Positions 9,850 through 18,772 are shown, counted from the stretch's first letter. The stretch: 64,000 nucleotides of DNA from Bacteroidota bacterium (GCA_023459355.1 JAEWUM010000014.1:17696-81695), one strand, 5' to 3'. The notes: generated from the sequence alone by a model not told the origin. Translations and numbers: made by a program.

Positions 9850-9901
9850 AATAAATGACATGTTTATTGAAAATAATTTGCGAATATGTTGTAAAACATA
9901 T
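9850..9901. promoter_or_regulatory. Candidate operators for the divergent ROK repressor
   Basis: Two inverted repeats lie between the divergent promoters. One is ATATGTT-gtaa-AACATAT (9884-9901), with perfect 7-bp arms. The other is AATAAA-tgacatg-TTTATT (9850-9868), with 6-bp arms. Both are A/T rich, as are known ROK (NagC/Mlc) sites. Binding by the adjacent ROK protein is inferred from position. Confidence 0.4.
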
Positions 9902-9987
9902 CTTGTGTTGTTTGAAAAATAGTGGTATGTATTTGTTTGGAGTGTTTATATTTTAGAAATAGATGGCTGATTCGCAAAAATATTATA

Positions 9988-9995
9988 TATATTTG
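9988..9995 (+). promoter_or_regulatory. Promoter -7 element of the ROK regulator gene
   Basis: TATATTTG matches TAnnTTTG and lies 25 bp before the ATG at 10021. It also argues against the longer in-frame start at 9922, which would lie upstream of the promoter. Confidence 0.6.
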
Positions 9996-10020
9996 CAGAT
10001 TGATTTACAAAAATTTTATT

Positions 10021-11229
10021 ATGAGACATTCGTTGATTGAAGAAATTGAATTGGGTTCAAAAAATGCTTTGATGAAGATAAATATCATCAGGCATTATAT
10101 ATTAAATGGTGAAAATACGCTTGCTGAAATCAGTAAAGAGATGGATGTGAGTGTACCAACCATTACCAAGTTAGTCGGTGAATTAATAGAGGAAGGTTTT
10201 GTGATTGATTTTGGCAAGCAGGAAACCAACGGGGGTAGAAGGCCTAATATATATGGTGTAAATCCTGATTCCGGATATTTTGTCGGAGTGGATGTTAAAA
10301 AGTTCCGCATCAATATTGCCCTGATAAACTTTAAAGGTGATATTATTGAGTCAAAATACAATATCCCTTTTATATATGATAATACACAGGTTAGTTTTGA
10401 TGTGTTATGTAAAACAATTAATGATTTTATCAGCAGCCTTACGATTCCTAAATCCAAGATATTAAGTGTTGGGGTGAATATGTCGGGACGTGTAAATGCC
10501 CACACCGGCCAGAGTTACAGTTTGTATTTCTTCAGCGAGACTCCTCTGACTGAGATTTTGCAGGAGAAGCTGGGGTTGCATGTTACAATCGACAATGACT
10601 CCCGTTCAATGGCTTATGGTGAGTATATGAGTGGTGTGGTTGAGAATGAAAAAAATATTTTATTTGTAAATGTAAGTTGGGGACTTGGTCTGGGTATTAT
10701 CATGGATGGTAAGCTGTATTATGGCAAATCCGGTTTTTCCGGAGAATTCGGGCATGTTAATACTTTTGAAAATGAAGTAATTTGTCACTGTGGAAAAAAA
10801 GGTTGTCTGGAGACCGAAGCTTCCGGTTCTTATATATACCGGCGGTTTATGGAGAAAATTGCTGAAGGTAATACGTCAATTTTGGAAAAGAAAATAAAAA
10901 AAGGGGAGACAATTATTCAGGAAGATATTCTCAATGCAGCCCTGAAAGATGATATGCTGGCCATCGAGTTGATTGAGGAAGTTGGCAATACCCTGGGTAA
11001 ACATATTGCAGGCCTGATTAATCTGTTCAATCCGGAGTTGGTTGTTGTCGGTGGGGCTGTTGCAGCGGCCGGCGATTATTTACTCCTTCCGGTAAAAAGC
11101 GCAATAAAAAAATACTCACTCAATCTGGTTAGTAATGATACACTTATTAAACTTAGTAAGCTGGGGGATGAGGTCGGTGTGATTGGCGCTTGCATGCTTA
11201 CCCGTAGTAAACTCCTTGGTTTGATATGA
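10021..11229 (+). CDS. ROK-family transcriptional repressor
   Basis: 402 residues from the start at 10021. The N-terminal winged helix-turn-helix (about 20-75: TLAEISKEMDVSVPTITKLVGELIEEGFV) precedes a sugar-kinase-like ROK domain. That domain contains VGVDVKKFRINIALINFKG (phosphate-1-like motif), IDNDSRSMAYGEY, the GLGIIMDGKLYYGKSGFSGEFGH ROK signature and the Zn motif CHCGKKGCLETEASG. The ligand is probably an amino sugar such as ManNAc, GlcNAc or its 6-phosphate, by analogy with NagC. Divergent orientation from nanA and the palindromes between them suggest control of the sialic acid operon. Its 3' end lies 6 bp from the convergent hydrogenase gene. Confidence 0.92.
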   Translation: MRHSLIEEIELGSKNALMKINIIRHYILNGENTLAEISKEMDVSVPTITKLVGELIEEGFVIDFGKQETNGGRRPNIYGVNPDSGYFVGVDVKKFRINIALINFKGDIIESKYNIPFIYDNTQVSFDVLCKTINDFISSLTIPKSKILSVGVNMSGRVNAHTGQSYSLYFFSETPLTEILQEKLGLHVTIDNDSRSMAYGEYMSGVVENEKNILFVNVSWGLGLGIIMDGKLYYGKSGFSGEFGHVNTFENEVICHCGKKGCLETEASGSYIYRRFMEKIAEGNTSILEKKIKKGETIIQEDILNAALKDDMLAIELIEEVGNTLGKHIAGLINLFNPELVVVGGAVAAAGDYLLLPVKSAIKKYSLNLVSNDTLIKLSKLGDEVGVIGACMLTRSKLLGLI

Positions 11230-11235
11230 TTACTT

Positions 11236-12663
11236 TCACCCCACTTCCCCCATCTGTTTCCTGAATATCTTAGCTGCTTTGCCGTAATCAATTTTACCGC
11301 AGGGGCCCGAAATACAACCTCCCTCACAGGCCATCACTTCAATGAAATTGCCGGGAGCTTTTCCTTTGGCATAGGCGCGCAGCAAAGCTACATTCTTTTT
11401 GTGCAGGTCTGAAACCTGTACAGGTTTTACAGCCAGATTCGGATACAGCTGTTGTACAGCAGCTATAACGCCGCCGGCACGGGCAAAACCTCTTCCGGCC
11501 ATAGGTGCTGTTTCTCCTGTGCATGCTGTTGTTTCGATGTTAATACCCAAGCCTGTAAACAGGCAATCGATTTCTTCAAAAGTCAACACATAATCAATGT
11601 CGGGGTTATCCATTACTTCTTTGCGTTTGCTGACACAGGGACCGATGAATACAATTTTGGCATCAGGATAGGTTGATTTGACCAGCTCTACCGTATAGTA
11701 CATGGGTGAAGCAGTATGGGAAACAAATGGCTTCATTTCCGGAATGTGCTTGTTGACCAGTTCAACATAACTGGTGCAACAGGAGGTGGTCATGAATTGC
11801 TGACCGGATTCCAGTTTTTCCTGTAGCTCCTGTCCTTCTCTTTTGGTTGTTTCCATTGCTCCGAATGCTACTTCTATAGCTTCGGTAAAACCGATTCTCT
11901 TGATTGCTGCGGCTATGTCGTGGATGGGATGATCGAATTGCGACATGATAGAGGGAGCCATGATGGCCACAATTTGTTCTCCTCTTTTGATCGAGGAAAG
12001 TACGTCGAACAATTGTGATACTTCGTAAATTGAGCCGAAAGGACAGGCATTTACGCATTTCCCGCAATAAATGCATTTGTCTTCGTCAATATGTTCAATT
12101 CCGTTTTCGTCTTTCTGTATCGCTTTTACCGGACAGGATTCCTCACATGGAACGGGTATATATACAATAGAATGATAAGGACAAGCTTCCTTACATATTC
12201 CGCAATTGACACATTTTACATGGTCGATGTGTGCCTGCCCGTTTTCCAGAAAGGAGATTGCATCTTTGGGGCAGTTCATGTAACAGGGGCGTCCCACGCA
12301 ACCTTTGCAAAGGTTGGTGACTACATAGTTGGTCTTCACGCAGGCAGTACAGGCTTCATCAACCACTGTCAGGATGGTTTTCTTGGTTCCGGTTCGCTCC
12401 AGCGCTCCTTTTGCATAAACTGAAAGGGGTGTAAGTTCGTCCTCTTCTTCGTCGATGGCATAGCCCAGTATAGGGAGCATCTTGTATTTCAGAATCGCTC
12501 TTTCTTTGTAAATGCAACATCTGCCCCGTGTTTTCGCATTTTTGGGCTTCATATCGACCGGGAGTCTGTCGATGTCCTCAATCAATCGGTTTTCCTTGAA
12601 AAGGGTAATTAATTTTGCCATCAGTTCCCGCCGGATAATCATCGTGTTGTTAACAAACGCCAT
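11236..12663 (-). CDS. Monomeric [FeFe] hydrogenase, atypical motifs
   Basis: 475 residues from the ATG at 12661-12663; an upstream ATG at 12690 overlaps the promoter element. Cys-rich ferredoxin-type segments lie at about residues 100-220 (CKGCVGRPCYMNC, CVNCGICKEACP, CIYCGKCVNACP). The H-cluster domain follows: L1 is TTSCCTSYVE (usual TSCCPxW), L2 is GPCVSKRKE (usual MPCxxKxxE), and L3 is EVMACEGGCISGPCG. The H-cluster cysteines are therefore present while the surroundings differ, which resembles group B hydrogenases of Bacteroides. Likely role: cytoplasmic H2 evolution from reduced ferredoxin, or H2 sensing. The maturases HydEFG are not in the window. Confidence 0.85.
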   Translation of the reverse strand: MAFVNNTMIIRRELMAKLITLFKENRLIEDIDRLPVDMKPKNAKTRGRCCIYKERAILKYKMLPILGYAIDEEEDELTPLSVYAKGALERTGTKKTILTVVDEACTACVKTNYVVTNLCKGCVGRPCYMNCPKDAISFLENGQAHIDHVKCVNCGICKEACPYHSIVYIPVPCEESCPVKAIQKDENGIEHIDEDKCIYCGKCVNACPFGSIYEVSQLFDVLSSIKRGEQIVAIMAPSIMSQFDHPIHDIAAAIKRIGFTEAIEVAFGAMETTKREGQELQEKLESGQQFMTTSCCTSYVELVNKHIPEMKPFVSHTASPMYYTVELVKSTYPDAKIVFIGPCVSKRKEVMDNPDIDYVLTFEEIDCLFTGLGINIETTACTGETAPMAGRGFARAGGVIAAVQQLYPNLAVKPVQVSDLHKKNVALLRAYAKGKAPGNFIEVMACEGGCISGPCGKIDYGKAAKIFRKQMGEVG

Positions 12664-12687
12664 AGTTTTTGCTTTAATTTGATGGCG

Positions 12688-12695
12688 CAAAATTA
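12688..12695 (-). promoter_or_regulatory. Promoter -7 element of the hydrogenase gene
   Basis: The minus strand reads TAATTTTG (TAnnTTTG), 25 bp before the chosen start codon. It decides the start at 12663 over the ATG at 12690. Confidence 0.55.
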
Positions 12696-12789
12696 CAACA
12701 ATGTTTTTAATTAAAGAAATATTTCCGTAATTAAATGTAGAATAAAGCGTGAATTATTTGTCATCATCCTGTATTTTCCAAAAAATATT

Positions 12790-12797
12790 TATCTTTG
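12790..12797 (+). promoter_or_regulatory. Promoter -7 element of the acyl-CoA synthetase gene
   Basis: TATCTTTG matches the -7 consensus. The transcript would begin near 12803, so the ATG at 12802 is unlikely and the ATG at 12829 is favoured. Confidence 0.55.
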
Positions 12798-12828
12798 TTC
12801 CATGCTATATCATAAAAAACACAATCAG

Positions 12829-14625
12829 ATGGAAACATTACATTTTGCAGAGTTAATACATGTTCAGGCAAAGAAATACGGTGGGAAAGTTGCGTTGAGT
12901 CATCGGGAGAATCTGACCGACGAATGGAGCCGGATTACCTGGACGTCATTCTCTGAGCAGGTAATGGCTATTTCAAAAGCTTTGTATGAGTTGGGTGTGA
13001 ATGAAGGTGACAGGGTGGGACAGTTTTCTAACAACATGGCTGAAAACCTGATTGTTGATTATGGACTTTTTTCTAACCGTGCTACCGTAGTTCCTATGTA
13101 TGCTACTTCGACCGCTCCTCAGGTAGAGTTTATCGTTAACGATTCTGAAATTGCCATCCTATTCGTGGGAGATCAGTTGCAATACGACATTGCGGTTGAG
13201 GTAAGGGAGCAGAGTCGTTTTCTGAAGAAAATTATTGTGTTCGACCGGAAAGTTGCATTGAAAGAGGATGGCTCAATGTATTTTGACGAATTGCTCAGGC
13301 AGGGTAAGGCTTCGAACCGCCATTTTGAAGTTCAAAACAGGATGCAGGAAGCTGTGGATGCAGATTTGGCCTGTATTCTTTATACTTCAGGAACAACCGG
13401 GAATCCTAAAGGTGTGATGATGCCGCATTCCTGCTTGAATGAAGCGGTACGTGTGCACGCTGTCCGCATTCCGGAAATTAACGAGCATCAGACCTCTATT
13501 GCATTTCTTCCACTATCACACGTTTTTGAACGGATGTGGTGTTATCTCTGTATTGCCAGGGGAGTTGAAATCTATATCAACCTGCGTCCCATTGAAATTA
13601 CGGATGCCATTAAACAGGTGCGCCCAACCATGATGTGTGCGGTGCCCCGTTTCTGGGAAAAGGTTTATGCTGCGGTGCAGGATAGCATTTCAAAGATGTC
13701 TCCATTCAAGCAAGGGATAGTTACCTGGGCGTTGGCTACAGGGAAGAAATATAATATCGATTATCTACGGTTGGGTAAGGTTCCTCCGGCAGCATTAAAA
13801 CTTAAATATTTCATCGCTGATAAACTGATTTATTCGAAAGTAAAGAAAACGATTGGTATTGAACAGTCGGTGTTGTTTCCTGTGGCAGGAGCAAAATTAT
13901 CCGACGAGATCAATATCTTTCTGCGTAGTATGGGCATTCCCATTGTGTATGGTTACGGGCTGACAGAAACCACGGCTTCCGTAAGTTTCTTCGATCATAC
14001 CGGTTACGAGTTCGGCACCGTTGGTAAGATTATCCCTGATTTGGAGGTGAAAATCGGTGCTGATAATGAAATTATGGTGAAAGGTAAGACTGTTTTTCCC
14101 GGATATTATAAGAATCCGGAAGCCAATGAAGCTGCTTTCACAGAAGATGGTTTCTTTAAGACCGGAGATGCCGGTTATATCAGAGGTGAAAGTATCATCC
14201 TGACCGACCGTATTAAAGATTTGTTTAAAACATCTTACGGAAAATACATTGCTCCTCAGGAAATAGAAACCCGGCTGATTCTGGATAAATGCATCGAACA
14301 GGTGGCGGTTATCGGAGATGAAAAGCCTTACGTAACTGCGATTATTGCACCCTCAATCCCTGATTTGGAGTTGTATGCGGAGAAAAACAATATCAAATAT
14401 AGTGATGTTGAGGCATTGTTGTCGCATCCCGAAATATACAAATACATGGAGCAGCGGATTTTGCGCATGCAGGCGGGCATGGCCAATCACGAGCTGATTA
14501 AAAAGTTCGCGCTCATTACGAAACCTTTCAGCATACAGGGAGGCGAACTTACCAATACTCTCAAGCTGAAAAGAGCTGTTATATTACAGCGCTACAAGGT
14601 GCAGATTGACGAGATGTATGTTTAA
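12829..14625 (+). CDS. Long-chain fatty acid--CoA ligase (AMP-forming)
   Basis: About 598 residues from the ATG at 12829 (METLHFAELIHVQAKKYG). The ANL superfamily motifs are clear: ACILYTSGTTGNPKGVMMPH (P-loop), FLPLSHVFERM, the VYGYGLTETTASVSF adenylate motif, and TGDAGYI with the ILTDRIKDLFKTSYGKYIAP hinge and Lys region. It activates long-chain fatty acids with ATP and CoA at the membrane for lipid synthesis or degradation. Family length is normal. It is monocistronic: its own promoter lies upstream and the DUF2582 gene has a separate promoter downstream. Confidence 0.93.
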   Translation: METLHFAELIHVQAKKYGGKVALSHRENLTDEWSRITWTSFSEQVMAISKALYELGVNEGDRVGQFSNNMAENLIVDYGLFSNRATVVPMYATSTAPQVEFIVNDSEIAILFVGDQLQYDIAVEVREQSRFLKKIIVFDRKVALKEDGSMYFDELLRQGKASNRHFEVQNRMQEAVDADLACILYTSGTTGNPKGVMMPHSCLNEAVRVHAVRIPEINEHQTSIAFLPLSHVFERMWCYLCIARGVEIYINLRPIEITDAIKQVRPTMMCAVPRFWEKVYAAVQDSISKMSPFKQGIVTWALATGKKYNIDYLRLGKVPPAALKLKYFIADKLIYSKVKKTIGIEQSVLFPVAGAKLSDEINIFLRSMGIPIVYGYGLTETTASVSFFDHTGYEFGTVGKIIPDLEVKIGADNEIMVKGKTVFPGYYKNPEANEAAFTEDGFFKTGDAGYIRGESIILTDRIKDLFKTSYGKYIAPQEIETRLILDKCIEQVAVIGDEKPYVTAIIAPSIPDLELYAEKNNIKYSDVEALLSHPEIYKYMEQRILRMQAGMANHELIKKFALITKPFSIQGGELTNTLKLKRAVILQRYKVQIDEMYV

Positions 14626-14667
14626 TAGCATGTTTTTCTGAGTTTCTGTTAGGTTTGGTAGTGTGAG

Positions 14668-14699
14668 TTTGTGTTTTATAACATATTTTATTATCTTTG
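14668..14699 (+). promoter_or_regulatory. Promoter of the DUF2582 gene
   Basis: TTTG at 14668-14671 and TATCTTTG at 14692-14699 are separated by 20 bp, an almost ideal Bacteroidota -33/-7 pair. Confidence 0.7.
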
Positions 14700-14743
14700 T
14701 GCCGAAAATGAAGGACTTACAGTCCGGATAATAATTATAACTT

Positions 14744-14941
14744 ATGAAAAAAGAAGAAATCGGTAACAATGCAGGTCTGGTATGGCAGGCATTGCAAAAC
14801 GGCGAAATGGAAGTTAAAGCCGTGAAAAAAGCGACTAAATTGACTGAGAAAGACCTGAACCTGGCACTCGGTTGGTTGGCACGCGAAGGGAAAGTGAACT
14901 TCAACGAAGTTGAAAAGGAGCTATTCGTTAGCCTGGCTTAA
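14744..14941 (+). CDS. Winged helix-turn-helix protein, DUF2582
   Basis: 65 residues forming one small winged-helix domain: EEIGNNAGLVWQAL, a recognition-type helix around KLTEKDLNLALGWLAREG, and the wing KVNFNEVEKELFVSL. Members of this family are common in Bacteroidales and may bind nucleic acid, but the function is unknown. The gene has its own strong promoter and an intrinsic terminator 20 bp after the stop, so it is an independent, probably well expressed, transcript. Confidence 0.88.
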   Translation: MKKEEIGNNAGLVWQALQNGEMEVKAVKKATKLTEKDLNLALGWLAREGKVNFNEVEKELFVSLA

Positions 14942-14960
14942 CGAAAAGAAGAAATTGAGA

Positions 14961-14996
14961 AAGAGAGCGGAAAATCATATTTTCCGCTCTCTTTTT
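14961..14996 (+). terminator. Intrinsic terminator after the DUF2582 gene
   Basis: The stem GAGAGCGGAAAAT pairs with ATTTTCCGCTCTC around a 3-nt loop and is followed by TTTTT. It could also act on the convergent gene ending at 15029. Confidence 0.85.
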
Positions 14997-15028
14997 GGTT
15001 GGATGTTGATATATAGTAGAGCAACAGA

Positions 15029-18000
15029 CTAATCGGAGATGATGATTCTGTTTGCTTTTGTATAGATTTCTTTTTCTGTCGTTTTTATGCTGGCACGGTA
15101 GAAATAAATGCCGGCATTCAATTTTTGTCCACCGTTTGCTGTTAAATCCCATGTTATTCTATTTTGTCCTGAAGCTGAAATGGAGCAAACATCTCTTCCC
15201 GATACATCAAAAATGTTGATTGTGCAACTCACAATCTCATGATCCGGGTTGATGATAAAATATGTCTGTTCCTTTGCCGGGTTGGGGTAATTTGTTACGG
15301 TGATGTCTGATGAGGTGTGACTTGCATCCGGTAGCGTAATTCCCGCGGTATTACTGATGCCACCGATCATAAATTCTTCAAAGTAACCATGTGCCTCGTA
15401 GTCATTTGTTTCATCATGCGCATAGAAGTTAATTTTCCCGTATCCATATTCTTCATGAATGTCTTTTGGTAGTTGGAGGGTGTACGAGAAATCTCCGTTT
15501 ACAACAGGGATGGCTTCAGTATGCAAAATAATGGGACGGTCGTTGTACACAAAAGCTTTTTCATTTTGAAAATTGCTGTTTCTCAAGGTGGTGATAGTTT
15601 GTGCTTTACCGTATAAGCTAATAGATACTGTTCCGTTAAAACCAGTTATTTTGTTGGAATTTTCATCTGAAATGTAGCCATCAATCGTATTTGTTGTGTT
15701 TGCTTTTAATGTGTCGCCTCCAAAACTTCCGTTTTCATTGATTTTGCTTGTGATGATTTGATAATTATCAGCATAGTTCAGTTTTATGGCTGGGTCGCCC
15801 AAATAGACAAAAGATAATTTGTTAATCTCCTGTCCCGTCATGTTTTTGGCTTTTCTGATGGCATCGCCGACCCGTATATGTTGTCCGTTTTCTTTGGCAA
15901 ATAAATGCTGAATCAGGTAATTGTTTAAGTTGAAATTTTGTGAAGCATAGGTGAGTCGTGCGGCAGAAAACACACCTATACCACCTCCGTTAGGGTTTAG
16001 GAGTACGCTTTCTCCCGCGGAAACAAACCTCGAATCAAATTTAACAAAATCTGCTGTTGCTCCTATCCAGATTGGCAAGTGTTGGTTTGTCAGGGTATTA
16101 ATATCGTTATTTGTAATGATTTGCTCATTTGCCAAAAAATCTCTACCTCCCTTTCCTGTATAATTTATAAGAAACATCCCATTCTTTAAGGCATTAAGCA
16201 GACTGTCTTTGACTGATGGGTACCTGCCCCCGATCTCAAGACTGTCTTTTTTGAATGCATCCAGGTAGATTTTGTTGGTATGATACGATTTGTAATTATT
16301 GCTCATGTAAGATGCAAGGCTGTCGGCCATTGTCATGTGGACGTTATAGTCACCATCATCTCCCACAAAATAAAGTTCGTTTTTCCATCTTCCTTTGTTG
16401 CTGTTGTTCATGTAGTTGATGGTTTTGTTTACCACATCTGTAGCCTGCTGAACGGTTGTAACGGGGAATCTTCCTATGGCGATATCCATGGAGTGATAAG
16501 GAGCTTGCAATCCTTCATTGTCTTCCAGAAAGGTGAAATAGTCGTCTGTGGTATAGGCGAGCGTTTCAATTAATGAATTTTCGGCTTGATAAGTAAGTAT
16601 CAGATTGTCGCCTGAATCAAACAGTATTTTTCTGTTGTCAAAACTTCCTTTACCAAAGAGTAGTAAATATTTAGGTCGGTTGGCAGTGTTACCTGAGGTA
16701 ATAGCACGGTCGTAAAACATTTTCATAATCCGGCGATAAGCCGTTGCGTCCGGTGTGCCCGATGAGAATTCATTGTAAACCTGTTCGGTTGTTACGACTG
16801 TAACCGTCATGTTGTCCTTTTGGCGGTGTGCCTGTGCCAGTGTTTCGGCCTGAGTCAGGAAATTGGGGTGAGTGATAATAACCATGTCTGCCTGTTCAAT
16901 GGCGTGGATATTTTGATTGGGTATCGTTCCCATAATTTCTGGTTTTGGGAAGGCTGAGGCAACTGTAGGGTCGATTGCCAGATAATGCCTGATGTCATTT
17001 CCGGTATCTATGAAACTCATTTTCCCATCTTCGTCCCCGGTTATGATGCTGTATATGTTGTGTTGATCGGTGATGTCCCATATCTGCACGTTCGGATTGT
17101 TGTTGGTCAACTGATACTGATTGAATGTGTTTTGTCCTAAGTAATCAATGTTTTGAAATTGCATTACCGCTCCGCTCATAATCAGCTGGCGACGGGCGTT
17201 GACCTCCAGGTAATTCAGATATCCTTTTGAGGTTGGAGTTGGCATGGAATAGGTTAGATTAAACTCGAACAGGTCGTTCTGCGGGGTGAAATTGAAAATA
17301 CCCGCGTTTCTTTTTGCCCTCTCGTAAGGATCGTAAGAGTTATGCGCGGCAACTGTTAAGGATCTATATTGGGTACTGTTTAAGTTAAGAATAAATGTTG
17401 ATGCTGAAAGGGAAGTGGCTGCAACATCCAGATTTGCAGTCATGCTATTTTCACTTAATACCGGATTTGGAAAACTGAATATAAATTTATGGTTAGCACC
17501 GCTATTAAAGGTCTCACCATAAAATTCTTTGCCGGCATTCACTAAGTTGATAAGATCTCTTTCGTGCACCTGATAATCCGTAAATTCACTGACCGGATTG
17601 ATGGTAGGGTTTGATGGTAATGTGATGGATTTCTCCTGTATTTTCTTTCCGGGTCCGGCATCAGATGTTATAAAGTAATACCCGGCATCAGCATAAATAT
17701 TGCTTGTGTGCGTGAACATCGATTTGCTTTTATTGTACTGCCAGCGGGTAGTCCCCTGTGCGTAAAATAAAATATAATCACCGGTATTAAAGATGCCATC
17801 ATTCCCTTTCTCCATCCAAACGGGAGTTTCCGGTAAATCATCTATAATAGGGAGTGAAAAGTCCTGCTCAAGCATCGCACCGCCATAGCCAAAAACACGA
17901 ACATGCTCCGGGTTTAATCCTATCGAAGTTAAATCTTCGTAAGTGAGTTTGTAAACTCCGCTGTCAGTAATTCTGATTTTATGAAATGTACCCTGCGATA

Positions 18001-18142
18001 GAACAGAGTTTGTCGTGTAGGAATGCAATGGTGCTGATTTTGTTTCTCTGGTCTGACTGTCTTGTGTGGCTTTAACTTCCTGCGTGCAGAGTATATATGC
18101 GACAGGGATAAGAAATGACATGATGGCAATTTTTCTTTTCAT
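15029..18142 (-). CDS. PorU-like C25 family protein, predicted inactive
   Basis: 1037 residues. A signal peptide is followed by an N-terminal beta-rich region (FHKIRITDSGVYKLTYEDL, VRVFGYGGAML) like that of PorU, the T9SS sortase. A gingipain-type C25 domain spans about residues 430-800, and a type A T9SS sorting domain closes the protein (NYPNPAKEQ at about 960, GIYFYRA near the end). In the C25 domain the usual NYTGHG and ATCEF motifs read NYTGKG (Lys664) and ATADF (Ala697). These are the catalytic His and Cys positions, 33 residues apart as in gingipains. The fold is otherwise conserved (SAGESVLLNPNGGGIGVFSAARLTYA). It may be a pseudoprotease or scaffold of the secretion system. Codon use and length give no sign of decay. 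Confidence 0.85.
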   Translation of the reverse strand: MKRKIAIMSFLIPVAYILCTQEVKATQDSQTRETKSAPLHSYTTNSVLSQGTFHKIRITDSGVYKLTYEDLTSIGLNPEHVRVFGYGGAMLEQDFSLPIIDDLPETPVWMEKGNDGIFNTGDYILFYAQGTTRWQYNKSKSMFTHTSNIYADAGYYFITSDAGPGKKIQEKSITLPSNPTINPVSEFTDYQVHERDLINLVNAGKEFYGETFNSGANHKFIFSFPNPVLSENSMTANLDVAATSLSASTFILNLNSTQYRSLTVAAHNSYDPYERAKRNAGIFNFTPQNDLFEFNLTYSMPTPTSKGYLNYLEVNARRQLIMSGAVMQFQNIDYLGQNTFNQYQLTNNNPNVQIWDITDQHNIYSIITGDEDGKMSFIDTGNDIRHYLAIDPTVASAFPKPEIMGTIPNQNIHAIEQADMVIITHPNFLTQAETLAQAHRQKDNMTVTVVTTEQVYNEFSSGTPDATAYRRIMKMFYDRAITSGNTANRPKYLLLFGKGSFDNRKILFDSGDNLILTYQAENSLIETLAYTTDDYFTFLEDNEGLQAPYHSMDIAIGRFPVTTVQQATDVVNKTINYMNNSNKGRWKNELYFVGDDGDYNVHMTMADSLASYMSNNYKSYHTNKIYLDAFKKDSLEIGGRYPSVKDSLLNALKNGMFLINYTGKGGRDFLANEQIITNNDINTLTNQHLPIWIGATADFVKFDSRFVSAGESVLLNPNGGGIGVFSAARLTYASQNFNLNNYLIQHLFAKENGQHIRVGDAIRKAKNMTGQEINKLSFVYLGDPAIKLNYADNYQIITSKINENGSFGGDTLKANTTNTIDGYISDENSNKITGFNGTVSISLYGKAQTITTLRNSNFQNEKAFVYNDRPIILHTEAIPVVNGDFSYTLQLPKDIHEEYGYGKINFYAHDETNDYEAHGYFEEFMIGGISNTAGITLPDASHTSSDITVTNYPNPAKEQTYFIINPDHEIVSCTINIFDVSGRDVCSISASGQNRITWDLTANGGQKLNAGIYFYRASIKTTEKEIYTKANRIIISD

Positions 18143-18582
18143 GCTGCTTTGGCTGTTTTAAATTGTTCGGATACTTAACGGCAAACTTCATTGTATATTG
18201 TTGATTCTATATGCAATAATTGTTATCTAATTTCTTTCGTTTATATGTTCTGTGTCGATGCCGTTGATAATCAGTGGCGTTATGAGAATGGGTTGGTCGT
18301 ATTTTGCTTGATTAATATCTGTTGTGGTTTTTTTGAACAAACATTTCGATAAATAAAAAAAACTTGCTATATTTGCAGCCGCTTTGACAAAGGTCGGTAA
18401 AGCGAATAGCTAATAACGAATAGCGAATAAACATTGCAGCAAAACTACTTGTGTGACTAATGTGGTAAAATAAAATGCGAAATTAGCTCAGTTTCATTAA
18501 TGCGAAAATAGCTCAGTTGCCAGAAAATAGGCACGATGGTGCTCTACCAACTGAGATAAGTTTAGCAAAAAGATTATATAAT
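18143..18582 (+). other. Intergenic region with tRNA gene fragments
   Basis: No protein gene is seen. Two partial copies of the tRNA-Gly 5' end (GCGAAATTAGCTCAGTT at 18478-18494 and GCGAAAATAGCTCAGTTG at 18502-18519) lie in the same orientation as the intact gene. An inverted D-arm fragment (GCTCTACCAACTGAG, 18541-18555) follows. CTCAGTTG (18512-18519) and CAACTGAG (18548-18555) can fold back on each other. A copy of an intergenic repeat (GTGACTAATGTGGTAAAAT, 18453-18471) lies upstream. These look like debris of tRNA gene duplication or of integration events. Confidence 0.7.
18368..18375 (+). promoter_or_regulatory. Probable promoter of the tRNA operon
   Basis: TATATTTG, with a TTTC 20 bp upstream at 18344-18347, reads toward the two tRNA genes. 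The implied leader of about 200 nt contains the tRNA fragments described below. Confidence 0.5.
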
Positions 18583-18655
18583 GCGAAAATAGCTCAGTTG
18601 GTAGAGCATAACCTTGCCAAGGTTAGGGTCGCGGGTTCGAGTCCCGTTTTTCGCT
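18583..18655 (+). tRNA. tRNA-Gly (GCC)
   Basis: The acceptor stem GCGAAAA pairs with TTTTCGC. The D arm is GCTCAGTTGGTAGAGC. The anticodon stem TAACC/GGTTA encloses TTGCCAA, giving anticodon GCC. The T arm is GCGGGTTCGAGTCCCGT. CCA is not encoded. Confidence 0.95.
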
Positions 18656-18685
18656 CAACTCTTAGGAGTCACAGGAGTCATTCCT

Positions 18686-18768
18686 GCCCGGATGGTGGAA
18701 TGGTAGACACGAAGGACTTAAAATCCTTTGGCCTCACGGCTGTGCGGGTTCAAGTCCCGCTTCGGGTA
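18686..18768 (+). tRNA. tRNA-Leu (TAA)
   Basis: A class II tRNA of 83 nt. The acceptor GCCCGGA pairs with TTCGGGT with wobble pairs. The anticodon loop CTTAAAA gives TAA. A long variable arm (GGCCTCACGGCTGT) and the T arm GCGGGTTCAAGTCCCGC are visible. It lies 30 bp after tRNA-Gly and is probably co-transcribed. Confidence 0.93.
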
Positions 18769-18772
18769 CGGT

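Noticed and set aside
12661..12690. Longer N-terminus of the hydrogenase
   Set aside because: The ATG at 12690 overlaps the -7 promoter element, so translation from it is unlikely.
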